From: an uncultured Acetatifactor sp.
GTDB lineage: Bacteria > Bacillota > Clostridia > Lachnospirales > Lachnospiraceae
NCBI RefSeq assembly: GCF_910585425.1
Contig: NZ_CAJUCP010000055.1
Location: forward strand, 1 to 38,805
DNA length: 38,805 nt
Reading direction: 5' to 3'
Shown here: piece by piece, positions 1 to 7,763 of the stretch
How positions within the stretch are numbered: position 1 is the first letter of the stretch
Layout of the letters: each line of letters begins with the position of its first letter
Position numbers and translations under genes: made by a program
Notes under the pieces: model-generated
What the model saw: the letters and a program-made list of their open reading frames with translations, nothing else
Told to the model about the DNA's origin: nothing
The model's database searches: none

Positions 1-51
1 GCTACGCCGTTTCCAAAAAACAAATCTAATACTGTCTTACGAGTATCTAAC

Positions 52-222
52 TTATTCCTGGTTCTGCTCGTCCTCACAGTACACAAGCTTACCTGCTTTG
101 CACTCGATATCATCAAATAACAAAATCATATATTTGTTATAGATTTCGCTAAGCTGTTCCGCTTTTGCCATCATACCTAAATGTATGTCTTTTAATGTGT
201 ACTTTTTTTCATACATAATCAT
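52..222 (-). CDS. Small hypothetical protein (56 aa)
   Basis: A 57-codon ORF starts with ATG at 222 behind a GAGG-containing purine-rich stretch (AGGAATGAGGAT) and ends with TAA at 54-52. The product begins MIMYEKKYTLKDIH and is charged, with a short predicted helix (KAEQLSEIYNKY) followed by an acidic stretch containing two cysteines. I see no membrane segment or catalytic motif. The wording KAEQLSEIYNKYMIL recalls short accessory proteins on clostridial mobile elements, but I cannot name a family. It lies at the window edge and its neighbour on the other side is not visible. It may be a stand-alone small gene or a remnant of a larger one. Confidence 0.4.
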   Translation of the reverse strand: MIMYEKKYTLKDIHLGMMAKAEQLSEIYNKYMILLFDDIECKAGKLVYCEDEQNQE

Positions 223-375
223 ATATCCTCATTCCTTTCATACATGTATTACTTCTATTATTCTCTTCTACGCTGTCGCTTATATCAAAATTGTATTTAT
301 TACCACACCGCCCAGGGGGAGCAGGAACGCCCCCCGCAGGGAGGATGCATGGCTTACCCGGCTCTGCAGGCCTGC

Positions 376-1653
376 TCAGACGCACCTCTCCGTCATGATG
401 GACAGTATGGTCTGGTCTGTCTCCCGCATGCCCTGGCTGGCCAGGATGCCCACGTTGGCGATGGTGTTGTCCACACCCTTGGTGACGATGCCGTCCCCGC
501 TCTTGAACTCCTGGTGGTTCTTATACATGTGGTAGCCCAGGATCCCTGCGTCCACGCTGGCGGCAATCTTGGCGGCGCAGGAGGGCTTTGCTCCGTCGCA
601 GATGGTCCCGCTGATGATGGCCACGGCATTCACGATGGTGTGGGCGATGGCTTCGTAGCTGCCGTCCAGCAGATAGGCGATTCCCGCCCCGGCCCCCACT
701 CCGGCGCTGACCGCACCGCAGTAGGCGGAGAGGCGGCCGATGCCGCTTTTCTGGTGGATGGTCACCAGGTCGCTGACCAGCAGGGCCCGGTAGAGCTTCT
801 CCCGGTCTGCCCCCAGGTGCATGGCGTAGCGCACCACAGGCACCGAGGCCGTGATGCCCTGGTTGCCGGAGCCGGACAGGATCACCACCGGCAGCTCGCA
901 TCCGCTCATCCGGGCATCGCTCCCGGCGGCGGCCCAGGCCTTGGCCTCCGTCTTGATGTCATCGGAATAGTCCGTCAGCAGCACGGAGCCGATGTTAGCC
1001 CCCCAACTGTTCTTCAGCCCCTCTCTTGCGATGGCAGTATTGCAGTCCACCTGCTGGCCCAGCAGAGGCGCCAACTCCTCCAGGTCTACCGTGTCGGCGA
1101 ACTCCAGGATATCCGCCACGTTCAGCGCGCTCTTGTCCGTCAGGTTGTCCTCGGCGGAATCGGTGAGGGGCCGCTGGAACAGGATTTCCCCGTCCTTTTC
1201 CTCCCGGACGATGTTGCTGTGGCTGTTGGCGATGTGTACCAGAGCGGTATGCCCCCCTGCCCGGCCCGTGAGCCGGATGTCCAGCAGCCTGGAGGTGTGG
1301 GCACAGACAATCTCCATGGAAGCGTTTTGGGCATAGGCGGCAATCTCTCCCTGTTTCTCTGCGGGGACCCTGGCAATGCACTGGAGGACTTTTGACGCGT
1401 CCCCGGCCACCACGCCGGCGGCAATGGCGGCGGGGATGCCCTTCCTGCCTCCGGTGTTGGGCACCACCACGCTTTTGACATTCTTGATGATATTGCCGGA
1501 GATTTCGGCCCGTATCCCCTCCGGCACCGCCCCCAGGATGTCCCGCAGCCTTGCGGCGGCGTAAGCCAGGGCGATGGGCTCCGTGCAGCCCGTGGCGGGC
1601 ACCAGCTCCTCGTGCAAGATGGACATGTAGTCATTTATGGTTTCCGTAGTCAA
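376..1653 (-). CDS. L-cysteine desulfidase family protein (UPF0597/CdsB-like)
   Basis: The 425-aa protein matches the UPF0597/YhaM (CyuA) family. Characterised members are oxygen-sensitive [4Fe-4S] L-cysteine desulfidases that convert cysteine to pyruvate, sulfide and ammonia. The N-terminal signature VPATGCTEPIALA holds Cys23. Further conserved cysteines occur in SAYCGAVSAG (about residue 311) and in ICDGAKPSC (about 352-358), consistent with cluster ligation as in the archaeal enzyme. The length is normal for the family. Translation appears to start at TTG (1653-1651), because an AAAGGAGG ribosome binding site lies 8 nt upstream; the next in-frame ATG (codon 10) has no such site and would cut into the conserved N-terminus. 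A related role as a serine deaminase-like enzyme cannot be excluded. It appears to be monocistronic. Confidence 0.9.
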   Translation of the reverse strand: MTTETINDYMSILHEELVPATGCTEPIALAYAAARLRDILGAVPEGIRAEISGNIIKNVKSVVVPNTGGRKGIPAAIAAGVVAGDASKVLQCIARVPAEKQGEIAAYAQNASMEIVCAHTSRLLDIRLTGRAGGHTALVHIANSHSNIVREEKDGEILFQRPLTDSAEDNLTDKSALNVADILEFADTVDLEELAPLLGQQVDCNTAIAREGLKNSWGANIGSVLLTDYSDDIKTEAKAWAAAGSDARMSGCELPVVILSGSGNQGITASVPVVRYAMHLGADREKLYRALLVSDLVTIHQKSGIGRLSAYCGAVSAGVGAGAGIAYLLDGSYEAIAHTIVNAVAIISGTICDGAKPSCAAKIAASVDAGILGYHMYKNHQEFKSGDGIVTKGVDNTIANVGILASQGMRETDQTILSIMTERCV

Positions 1654-1963
1654 TTTCTGTTCCTCCTTTGTCTCTTCTCTGTGTTTTATGTCGATTGCCG
1701 CCTCCTGCCTGCCAGTACACCGGTGCGTGCATTCCCGCGTAATCAGTGCTTGATGTCCGCGTCAGGACAAGGCGGGGGCATCGTCCACTGACGACAACGC
1801 AGTACCGGGGTGGACAGCCAGGACTGATTGCTCAAGGATTCATGCACTGGGGTACTGGGGCTTTCCCGCCCCCTGCCGGTACAGCCGCCTCCGGGGCCGC
1901 TGCAAAACGGTATACCTGTACTTTTTTCGGGACACGCTGTCTTAGCCACGGTTCAGCCATGGT
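1654..1963. other. Intergenic region, no gene seen
   Basis: These 310 bases lie between the TTG start of the cysteine desulfidase gene and the end of the small membrane-protein gene. They hold the desulfidase ribosome binding site (1662-1669, minus strand) and several short GC-rich inverted repeats, for example around 1857-1880. There is also a doubled 9-base motif (GGTTCAGCC) near 1950-1970. The open frames here have no start signals or recognisable product. I found no convincing promoter or T-tailed terminator. Confidence 0.5.
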
Positions 1964-2440
1964 TCAGCCGCGCTTCGATTCCCCTCTGTGCGTCAGATGG
2001 ATACCAATATGCCCTATGCCCAGGATGACCACGGCGGCCATCAGCGCGGGATTCCTCCCATACACCGCAAGCAGGAAGAATGCCGCCACAGGCAGCGTGG
2101 CCCCGGCCACGGGCACGCCCAGGAAGCTGCTGTAGAAATCCTCCATGGTCTTTTCACTGCGGAAGTACCGCAGCCAGTAGAGCTCATAGCATACCATCAG
2201 CAGGAACGAAAACACCAGCCACCAGCTCCAGCCGGACCAATGTCTTATGTTGAAATCTGAAAAAATCAGGGCCAGGCAGCTCACCAGGACCTCCCCTGCC
2301 CGCTCCAGGGCCACCAGTATCCTGTTCTCGTTGCCCGCATATTTTTCATAGTCCTTCGGCCGGTTCCCTGTCCACAGGATGTTGGGCAGCGTCAGCATGA
2401 TCAGGTAAATAAGTCCCACATAGGAAAATCCGAAGCGCAT
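1964..2440 (-). CDS. Small multi-pass membrane protein of unknown function
   Basis: The protein has 158 residues. It starts at ATG 2440, just 2 nt after the stop of the amidohydrolase gene, and its GGAGG ribosome binding site sits inside the end of that gene, so the two are translationally coupled. The sequence shows about four hydrophobic segments: residues 7-22, around 48-62, around 70-92, and a C-terminal pair around 108-150. A conserved-looking TLPNILWTGNRPKDYE motif follows the first segment. The open frame extends upstream of 2440 but out of register with the real neighbouring gene, so the long form is not real. The function is unknown. Similar small membrane proteins are common in Firmicutes, but I cannot assign a named family with confidence. 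Confidence 0.75.
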   Translation of the reverse strand: MRFGFSYVGLIYLIMLTLPNILWTGNRPKDYEKYAGNENRILVALERAGEVLVSCLALIFSDFNIRHWSGWSWWLVFSFLLMVCYELYWLRYFRSEKTMEDFYSSFLGVPVAGATLPVAAFFLLAVYGRNPALMAAVVILGIGHIGIHLTHRGESKRG

Positions 2441-2442
2441 TC

Positions 2443-3156
2443 CTATACCTCCACTATAAGCAGCCCTTCCCGCCCCACAGGAAGCTGCGCCTGCACCGCG
2501 CCGTCCCGGAAGAAAAAGGCCCCGCCATAGGCATCGCCCTCCGCCATGCAGTTGACCATCAGCACCTTTCCGCAGCACTTTGCCGCCTGTTCTGCGTATT
2601 CCTGTCGGATGCCGCCCTCCCATTCTTCCGGAGGATAGCTTATGTAGACCGGCCACAGCAGCACGTCCTCCTCCGCCCGGAACCGTTCCGGGTAATCCCA
2701 TAAATCCCCGCACAGCCCAATCAGGAATTTCCGGCCGCCATAGGCAAAGGGCAGCGTGCAGTCCCCTTCCCGGTAATGGCCGTCCGTCCGCCTGTATTCC
2801 TTCCATCCTTTGGAAATCCTCCGGTAAAGATGCCTTACCCTGCCCTCCCCCACCAAAGCCGCCGAGGAATATATGGCCTCTCCTGCCAGCTCCGCGAAGC
2901 CGAAGAGGATGTCTGTCTGCAATTCGGCGGACAGGGCGCAGATGTCCCGGAAAATTTCCGAATCCGTGCCGACCGCCATGTGCCTGTCCGTCTCAAAGTC
3001 CCATTGGAAGCAGTTGAATCCCTGCAGGAACGTCTCGCCGAAGCAGACCAGCCCGGCTCCCGCTGCCTTCGCCTCCCTTGCGTAGCGCTCTATCTGTTTC
3101 CTGTTATAGGGTATATCCCTGTCAATCAGCTTTGCCGATGCCAGTGCTATCTTCAT
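2443..3156 (-). CDS. Carbon-nitrogen hydrolase (nitrilase superfamily amidohydrolase)
   Basis: This 237-aa protein has the Glu-Lys-Cys catalytic triad of the nitrilase superfamily: Glu41 in CFGETFLQGF, Lys116 in RRISKGWKEY, and Cys149 in GLCGDLWDYPE. The family hydrolyses or transfers acyl groups from amides and nitriles. The protein is somewhat shorter than typical members (260-300 aa) but has all three catalytic motifs and lacks a signal peptide, so it is cytoplasmic. The substrate cannot be read from sequence. Its ATG is preceded by AAGGAG and overlaps the TGA of an upstream leader ORF (ATGA at 3156-3153). A small membrane protein follows 2 nt downstream, so the pair forms an operon. The promoter and repeated leader upstream are described separately. 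Confidence 0.88.
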   Translation of the reverse strand: MKIALASAKLIDRDIPYNRKQIERYAREAKAAGAGLVCFGETFLQGFNCFQWDFETDRHMAVGTDSEIFRDICALSAELQTDILFGFAELAGEAIYSSAALVGEGRVRHLYRRISKGWKEYRRTDGHYREGDCTLPFAYGGRKFLIGLCGDLWDYPERFRAEEDVLLWPVYISYPPEEWEGGIRQEYAEQAAKCCGKVLMVNCMAEGDAYGGAFFFRDGAVQAQLPVGREGLLIVEV

Positions 3157-3320
3157 TCTATGCTCTCCTTAATAGAAACTGTTTTCTTGCAGCTTTCGAA
3201 TACTGCCCTCCAAATCTTCCTTTTCCGCACCCAACTCACCTCTAACAGTTCGCCCAATGAGCAGGCGGAATGCTCTCCTTCCATGGAATGCTCTCCTTCC
3301 ATGGAATGCTCTCCTTCCAT
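3153..3320 (-). CDS. Candidate leader ORF with MEGEHS repeats, coupled to the amidohydrolase
   Basis: A 55-codon frame starts at the second copy of an 18-bp repeat and encodes three tandem MEGEHS units followed by a 37-residue basic tail (ACSLGELLEV...KKTVSIKESIE). It stops with TGA overlapping the ATG of the amidohydrolase gene. Each repeat supplies an AAGGAG and an ATG about 8 nt later, so translation could start at 3320, 3302 or 3284. The predicted transcript (promoter 3337-3365) begins inside the first repeat, which makes this frame the natural 5' leader. No homologous family is recognised. It may be a translated leader that couples ribosomes onto the amidohydrolase, or a decayed gene end; I cannot tell which. 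Confidence 0.4.
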   Translation of the reverse strand: MEGEHSMEGEHSMEGEHSACSLGELLEVSWVRKRKIWRAVFESCKKTVSIKESIE

Positions 3321-3338
3321 GGAATGCTCTCCTTCCAT
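3267..3338 (-). repeat. Four exact tandem 18-bp repeats, each with its own SD and ATG
   Basis: The minus-strand unit ATGGAAGGAGAGCATTCC is repeated exactly four times (3338-3321, 3320-3303, 3302-3285, 3284-3267). Each unit holds an AAGGAG followed by the ATG of the next unit at normal spacing. The unit strongly resembles the amidohydrolase's own initiation region (AAGGAGAGCATAGAATG), which suggests it arose by duplication of a ribosome binding site. The first ATG overlaps the -10 box and is probably not transcribed. Exact short repeats of this kind change copy number easily. Confidence 0.9.
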
Positions 3339-3365
3339 TATAAAGTCATTGGATTCTGTAGGCAA
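3337..3365 (-). promoter_or_regulatory. Sigma-A type promoter for leader ORF and amidohydrolase
   Basis: On the minus strand a TTGCCT -35 box (3365-3360) and a perfect TATAAT -10 box (3342-3337) are separated by 17 nt. Transcription would begin near 3330, inside the first 18-bp repeat. Confidence 0.7.
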
Positions 3366-3404
3366 GGTTTTTCTCAATCTGTTTCGCCTGCATGGACCGC
3401 ACGG

Positions 3405-3449
3405 GCAAAAAGGCATGGACGCCGCGGAATATGCTCCGCCGTCCATGCC
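3405..3449 (-). terminator. Rho-independent terminator after the TVP38-like gene
   Basis: On the minus strand a 10-bp perfect outer stem (GGCATGGACG at 3449-3440, pairing with 3421-3412) with a partly paired interior is followed directly by TTTTT (3411-3407). It lies 43 nt past the TVP38-like stop codon and separates that gene from the amidohydrolase promoter. Confidence 0.75.
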
Positions 3450-3491
3450 TGTGTTTCATGACAGAATCCCTGCCCCATGATTCCCCGCAGT

Positions 3492-4097
3492 TCACGCCAT
3501 CGCCGTCGTCATGATGCAGTAAGCCAGGATGCACCATGGCTTTCCCAGCAGGATGATGGCCACGAATTTACGCGCGCTCATCTTCGTCAGCCCGGTAAAG
3601 TAGCAGAAATAATCGTCCGGGAACAGGGGCAGCACCATCCCCAGAAACAGCACCACGGTATAGAACCTGCTCCCGGCTGCCCATGTGGCCCATTTCTCGT
3701 ACTTCTCCCCGGGGAACATCCGGCTCACCAGGCCGCTGCCGTACTTCCTGGCCAGCAAAAACGCGATGATGGAGCCCGCGGAAATGCCGATGTAATTGCA
3801 CCAGAAGCCCCCTGCGCAGCCGAACATCATGGCTCCCACCACGCAGCCGAAGAGCCCGGGCAGCACAGGCAGTATCACCTGAGCCGCCTGCACCGCCACC
3901 AGGAAAAGCGGCGCGGCCAGGCCGAATCCCGCCACATACTTCTGAAAGGTCTCCACCGAGTCGAACCGGCCGTCCAGATAGGCCTTTGCCAGGATTACCA
4001 CAAAGGCTCCGCACAATGCCGCCAGCCCTATGGTCATGAGCTTTTTGTTCTTTTCTATCTGTTTGTCGATTGTCTGTTGTCTGTATACCGTTTCCAT
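3492..4097 (-). CDS. TVP38/TMEM64 (DedA/VTT-like) family membrane protein
   Basis: This 201-aa integral membrane protein has the VTT/SNARE-associated domain of the TVP38/TMEM64 family. It has an N-terminal membrane segment (about residues 20-40) and a central glycine-rich reentrant region (PGLFGCVVGAMMFG...GISAGS). The FPDDYFCYFTGLTKM motif is typical of this family in Firmicutes and precedes the final membrane segment. Family members are thought to act in phospholipid movement or membrane homeostasis; the exact role here is unknown. The start at 4097 follows a GGGGAGGAT ribosome binding site. It lies downstream of the T7SS operon in the same direction but is separated by 177 bp, and it has its own terminator. 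I see no functional link to the T7SS. Confidence 0.88.
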   Translation of the reverse strand: METVYRQQTIDKQIEKNKKLMTIGLAALCGAFVVILAKAYLDGRFDSVETFQKYVAGFGLAAPLFLVAVQAAQVILPVLPGLFGCVVGAMMFGCAGGFWCNYIGISAGSIIAFLLARKYGSGLVSRMFPGEKYEKWATWAAGSRFYTVVLFLGMVLPLFPDDYFCYFTGLTKMSARKFVAIILLGKPWCILAYCIMTTAMA

Positions 4098-4274
4098 GCA
4101 TCCTCCCCATTATTTCGGTTTTCCAGCCTGTCTCCTTTCCGCCGGGAGCTTCGGCCATCTCATCTCTTCTCTGTTCAGTATAGCCTCTGTTTCTTAAATA
4201 CATGTCCCTATAATTCTAAACAAATCTGAAAGAAATCCGAAATATTTGTTTTTGGCGGAGAATGTCTGCACGCC

Positions 4275-6554
4275 TCAGCTCCTGGTCAGCACCAGGCTGC
4301 TTCCGTCCTCTCCCTCCAGCTCCAGGGTCATTCCGTCATAGCTGACCAAGGTGTATTTTGGCACATTGATGCCGTCCTGGAACGTGATATGCAGGCTGTT
4401 GGCCCCCGTTTCAGAATCACAGCTTTCCGTGAAGTATTTGCCCTCGTATACCTTGCCTGTGGAATCCTTCATGGCGAAGGTAATGGGAAACCTCCCCGCC
4501 ACCCCAAAGCTCTCTGTCGGTTCCCTGGCGATCCGGAATGCCCATATGTACCCGTTGTTGTCCGTCCATCTGCCCTCCAGGCTGGGGAAAAGCCATCTTT
4601 CCACAAAGTAATATAATATGAAATGGACGCTGGTGTCTATGGTCTTCACTGTCAGCGGGCCGTCCTGGTAGCTGCCCTGAATCCGGATGGTCAGGCCGTC
4701 CTCCTTCCTCTTCTCGTAAAATGCCGCGATGGCCTCGCCTTCCTCCGGCTCATAATCGGTCAGTTCGTAGGTCACGGACAGATCGGTAATCGAGGGCAAA
4801 AGGGTGTAGATACCGTCCACATGCTGCTCCCCATCGTCATATACGCCCTGCGCCGCCTCCACGAAATCTGTCTCTCCGTCCTTTGCGGCCATGGACGGCA
4901 GGGAGCCCTGCTCTTCCATCAGGCGCATCCATTCGCCTCTGTCCTTCAGATAGAATTCTCCGGTCTCCAGTATGTTCATATCGTGTTCCAGCCCGTTTAC
5001 GCGGTTATCCCCGTTCTGTTCCGCACCTATTCTCTTCCAGGTGCCCATGAGCCTTCCGTCAAAGGCCTCTGCGGCTGCCCTGTGGGAATCCAGCCGGGCC
5101 GGATCCGTGGGCGTCTCCAGCATGGCGAGGACCTCCTGCATGGCCTGGGCCATCGCCGCCTCTTCCTCCTCCCGGGCCTGGGCGTCTGTACCGCCCGGCT
5201 TCCCCCCGCCCAGGCCCGTCTTGATTACCAGCGCCACCACTACAAGGGCCGCTGCACCCAGCAGGGCCACAAGGGGTGCCAGCTTCCGTTTACACGTTTT
5301 TTTGCCTGATTTCCCGCCCGATTTCCCGCCCGATGCCCTGCCGGATTTTCGATTGGGCGTTATGCCGAATCCGGAGCCTGTCTCGCCGCTGTCCTCCGCC
5401 GGGAGAATCTCCGAGACCTCTATGGCCCTCAGCGCGTCCTTCGCCGCCGGTTCCTTTTTCCCGGTGTCCACAGGCCGGATCTGTGCCGCCTGTCCCAGGG
5501 CCACGGCGCTCATGGTCCTGTCGAACTCATCCTCCCCGGCCTCTTCCCCGCGGAGCCTGTCCTGATCCGCCAGGAACCCTTTCCCATCCGGGCCTCCTGC
5601 ACGGTCCTGCGGCGTCCCGCCCGCCACATCCCCCTCCGGCTCCCCGTCCATGGCCTGCAGCGCGGACTCCAGATCCGCCAGGAAGTCCTCCGCGGTGCCG
5701 TACCTGTCCTCCGCACGGTACGAACAGGCTTTCAGCACCGCCCTTTTCAGTGCCTTTCCGCCCTTCTCCGGCAGGGGGATCTCCTCTCCGCCCATGCGCC
5801 TGGCCAGGGCGTCCTCCCTGTGGCTGTACTGGATCGGCGCGGGATACGGGGGCAGGAAGGGCAGGCGGTTGTTGTTCAGGTATCTGTACAGGACGATGCC
5901 CAGGGAATAGATGTCCGCCCCGAACCCGTATCTCTCGCTCCTGTAGACCTCGGGCGCCATATAGCTGTAGGTGCCCTTCCTGGACATGGCCGACACGGTC
6001 TTCTCCGCCACCCTGGCCACGCCGAAATCCCCCAGCTTGTAGTTTCCGTCCCTGGACAGGAAGATGTTCTCGGGCTTGATGTCCCTGTGGATGATGCCAC
6101 GGCTCCTGCACAGCGCCAGCGCCCTGCACATGTCCATCCCCAGCCTGGCCACGTCCCGCTCCGTCAGGGGCCTCTCCGCGGCGGCAGCCTGCAGCGGCAT
6201 CAGCAGCTCCATCCTGATCAGGATGTCCCAGCCCACTTCCTCCTCCCTGGGAATCACCATATGGTCCTCATAGCTTACGATGTTGCTGTTTCCCTTCAGC
6301 GCGCTCATCAGCGCGAACTCTGCTGCCAGGTCCTCCACGAAGCTCTTGAAATAATTGGTGACGCTGGCATCGTCCATGCCCTCTTCCCTGGCTGCCGCCA
6401 GATCCGCCTGGGAGCCGGGTATGGCAATCACCTTCAGGGCCGCTTCGTTCACCACGCCGTATTCTTGCCTGCGTATCTTATATACTTTTCCGAAGCTGCC
6501 CTCTCCCAACAGCTCCACGTTTTCCCAGCCAGGCCAGGTATTTATCTCGCTCAT
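4275..6554 (-). CDS. Transmembrane Ser/Thr protein kinase of the T7SS operon
   Basis: The protein has 759 residues. An intact Hanks-type kinase domain covers about residues 8-300: glycine loop LLGEGSFGKVY (16-25), Lys41 in AALKVI, Glu79, the catalytic loop HRDIKPEN (156-163), DFG (176-178) and APE (200-202). No catalytic residue is missing. A low-complexity linker follows, with a DRTM sequence that could be a phosphorylation site and a Lys/Gly/Ser-rich stretch (402-424). One membrane segment lies at about 425-446. The outer domain (about 450-759) is not PASTA; it resembles no sensor domain I can name and is probably largely beta-structured. It ends the ten-gene operon, 24 nt after the PP2C gene. 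The kinase-TM-outer-domain order matches EssB/YukC, whose cytoplasmic domain is a pseudokinase. An AAACAAAT/ATTTGTTT inverted repeat (4218-4251) lies after the stop. Confidence 0.93.
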   Translation of the reverse strand: MSEINTWPGWENVELLGEGSFGKVYKIRRQEYGVVNEAALKVIAIPGSQADLAAAREEGMDDASVTNYFKSFVEDLAAEFALMSALKGNSNIVSYEDHMVIPREEEVGWDILIRMELLMPLQAAAAERPLTERDVARLGMDMCRALALCRSRGIIHRDIKPENIFLSRDGNYKLGDFGVARVAEKTVSAMSRKGTYSYMAPEVYRSERYGFGADIYSLGIVLYRYLNNNRLPFLPPYPAPIQYSHREDALARRMGGEEIPLPEKGGKALKRAVLKACSYRAEDRYGTAEDFLADLESALQAMDGEPEGDVAGGTPQDRAGGPDGKGFLADQDRLRGEEAGEDEFDRTMSAVALGQAAQIRPVDTGKKEPAAKDALRAIEVSEILPAEDSGETGSGFGITPNRKSGRASGGKSGGKSGKKTCKRKLAPLVALLGAAALVVVALVIKTGLGGGKPGGTDAQAREEEEAAMAQAMQEVLAMLETPTDPARLDSHRAAAEAFDGRLMGTWKRIGAEQNGDNRVNGLEHDMNILETGEFYLKDRGEWMRLMEEQGSLPSMAAKDGETDFVEAAQGVYDDGEQHVDGIYTLLPSITDLSVTYELTDYEPEEGEAIAAFYEKRKEDGLTIRIQGSYQDGPLTVKTIDTSVHFILYYFVERWLFPSLEGRWTDNNGYIWAFRIAREPTESFGVAGRFPITFAMKDSTGKVYEGKYFTESCDSETGANSLHITFQDGINVPKYTLVSYDGMTLELEGEDGSSLVLTRS

Positions 6555-6578
6555 CTCTATCTCTGCCCCCCTGTAGAT

Positions 6579-7358
6579 TTATGATTCCTGAATCTGTGCC
6601 GCAATCACCGTCACATTGTCCCTGCCGCCCTTCTCCAGGGCCGCCGCCACCAGCCTGTCCGTCAGGCGGCAGATGCTCCCCTCCTCTTTCATGAGCGCGC
6701 ATATGTCCATGTTCGAGAGCATGTCCGTCAGGCCGTCGCTGCACAGAAGGTAGCGGTCTTTCGGCTGTATCTCCCCCTTGGCTATGTAGGGCTCCAGCAC
6801 CATCTCCTCCGGCCATATGCCCAGATGCTGGGTCAGCCCGGGCTTCCTGCCTACAATCCCCTGTTCCTGCAAAAGGGCGGCATCCGTGTGGTCCACGGAC
6901 AGTTGCAGCAGCTCCCCGTTCCTCAGCCGGAAGGCCCTGCTGTCCCCCAGGTTCGCCGCATAGGCGAAATTCCCGGAAAACAGCATCACCACGGCGGTGG
7001 AGCCCATGCGGGAGGCCTTCAGCTCCCGGGCCCGCCTGCATACGGCCAGGTTCATGGCATCCATGAGGCGGTTCAGGCAGTCCCTGGCCGGAAGCACATA
7101 TTCCGACAGGCCCTCCCTGCCCTCCTTCGCGGCCCTGGCCGCTGCAAAGGAAGCCTCCTCGCCGTATTTCTCTCCCCCCATCCCGTCAAATACGCCGAAG
7201 ACCACCTCCCCGGAAAGGGCTGCCTCCATGGATACGCCGGCGCTAAGCCCCCTGTTCTCCACCGGAAGCATCCGCCCGGCAAAATAAAAATTGTCCTCAT
7301 TGTTGGTACGCACCCTGCCCGTATTGCAGTTGCAGGCAGCCTCAATCCGCAGTCCCAT
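6579..7358 (-). CDS. PP2C-type Ser/Thr protein phosphatase
   Basis: The 259-aa protein is a complete PPM/PP2C phosphatase. All metal-binding motifs are visible: RTNNEDN near residue 18, FGVFDGMGG near 54, GSTAVV near 118, NLGDSRAF near 135, LCSDGLTDM near 207 and GGRDNVTVI near 244. It is a metal-dependent cytoplasmic enzyme that removes phosphate from Ser/Thr and is the natural antagonist of the kinase encoded 24 nt downstream. In most Firmicutes the PrpC-PrkC pair sits in a cell-division and translation locus with a PASTA kinase. Here the pair is embedded in a T7SS operon, which suggests its substrates include the secretion ATPase or its FHA partners. The start follows a GGAGGGGAAGT ribosome binding site. 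Confidence 0.95.
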   Translation of the reverse strand: MGLRIEAACNCNTGRVRTNNEDNFYFAGRMLPVENRGLSAGVSMEAALSGEVVFGVFDGMGGEKYGEEASFAAARAAKEGREGLSEYVLPARDCLNRLMDAMNLAVCRRARELKASRMGSTAVVMLFSGNFAYAANLGDSRAFRLRNGELLQLSVDHTDAALLQEQGIVGRKPGLTQHLGIWPEEMVLEPYIAKGEIQPKDRYLLCSDGLTDMLSNMDICALMKEEGSICRLTDRLVAAALEKGGRDNVTVIAAQIQES

Positions 7359-7372
7359 ACTTCCCCTCCGTC

Positions 7373-7666
7373 TTATATCCCGGCGATCATGCCCTGTAGC
7401 GCGGCGTCCTCATTCTCTGTCTCCGCAGCCGCCTGCCGCATCAGCGCCGCAAGATCCCCTATCATGGCGGACAGCTCCGTCATCCGTGCCCCGGCGGTGA
7501 GGAAGCTGGCCACAAAGCTTTCCTGAGCCGTCCCCCTCCACACCTCTTCCAGGCTCATCACGATCACCCGCATCTGGCGCATGATTTCCTGATCCTCTTC
7601 CCCTATGGCCGCAAGGGTGGCCGCGCGGCTGCGCATCTCCTCAGGCCTTACCTCTAAAAGTGCCAT
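7373..7666 (-). CDS. WXG100 family protein (third in operon)
   Basis: A 97-aa, nearly all-helical protein has a central Trp-Arg-Gly motif (EEVWRGTAQESF) between two predicted amphipathic helices, the hallmark of WXG100/ESAT-6 proteins. The start is ATG 7666, because AGGAGGAGCAGAGA precedes it; the open frame extends 11 codons further but without a better site. The N-terminus MALLEVRPEEM resembles typical WXG100 beginnings. These proteins form helical hairpin dimers and are secreted by T7SS or act as partners of larger substrates. It lies between the peptidase-domain protein and the PP2C gene, so it may be a partner of the former. Confidence 0.85.
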   Translation of the reverse strand: MALLEVRPEEMRSRAATLAAIGEEDQEIMRQMRVIVMSLEEVWRGTAQESFVASFLTAGARMTELSAMIGDLAALMRQAAAETENEDAALQGMIAGI

Positions 7667-7763
7667 TCTCTGCTCCTCCTGTCCTGTCATCTCGTCCACG
7701 GCTGCCCCGGTCTCCCGGACGCAGCCGTTTTAACGTCAACGAACTATCATTCTGCCGTTTCGC

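Noticed and set aside
244..1395. A 383-codon open frame on the plus strand
   Set aside because: It is antisense to the cysteine desulfidase gene, has a composition skewed to His/Gly/Ala and no family resemblance. It arises from the high GC third positions of the real gene.
3267..3338. Possible CRISPR-like array
   Set aside because: The 18-bp units are directly tandem with no spacers, so this is a minisatellite-type repeat.
4218..4251. Inverted repeat after the kinase gene as a terminator
   Set aside because: The 8-bp AT-rich stem has an 18-nt loop and no T tract on the minus strand, so termination is not supported.
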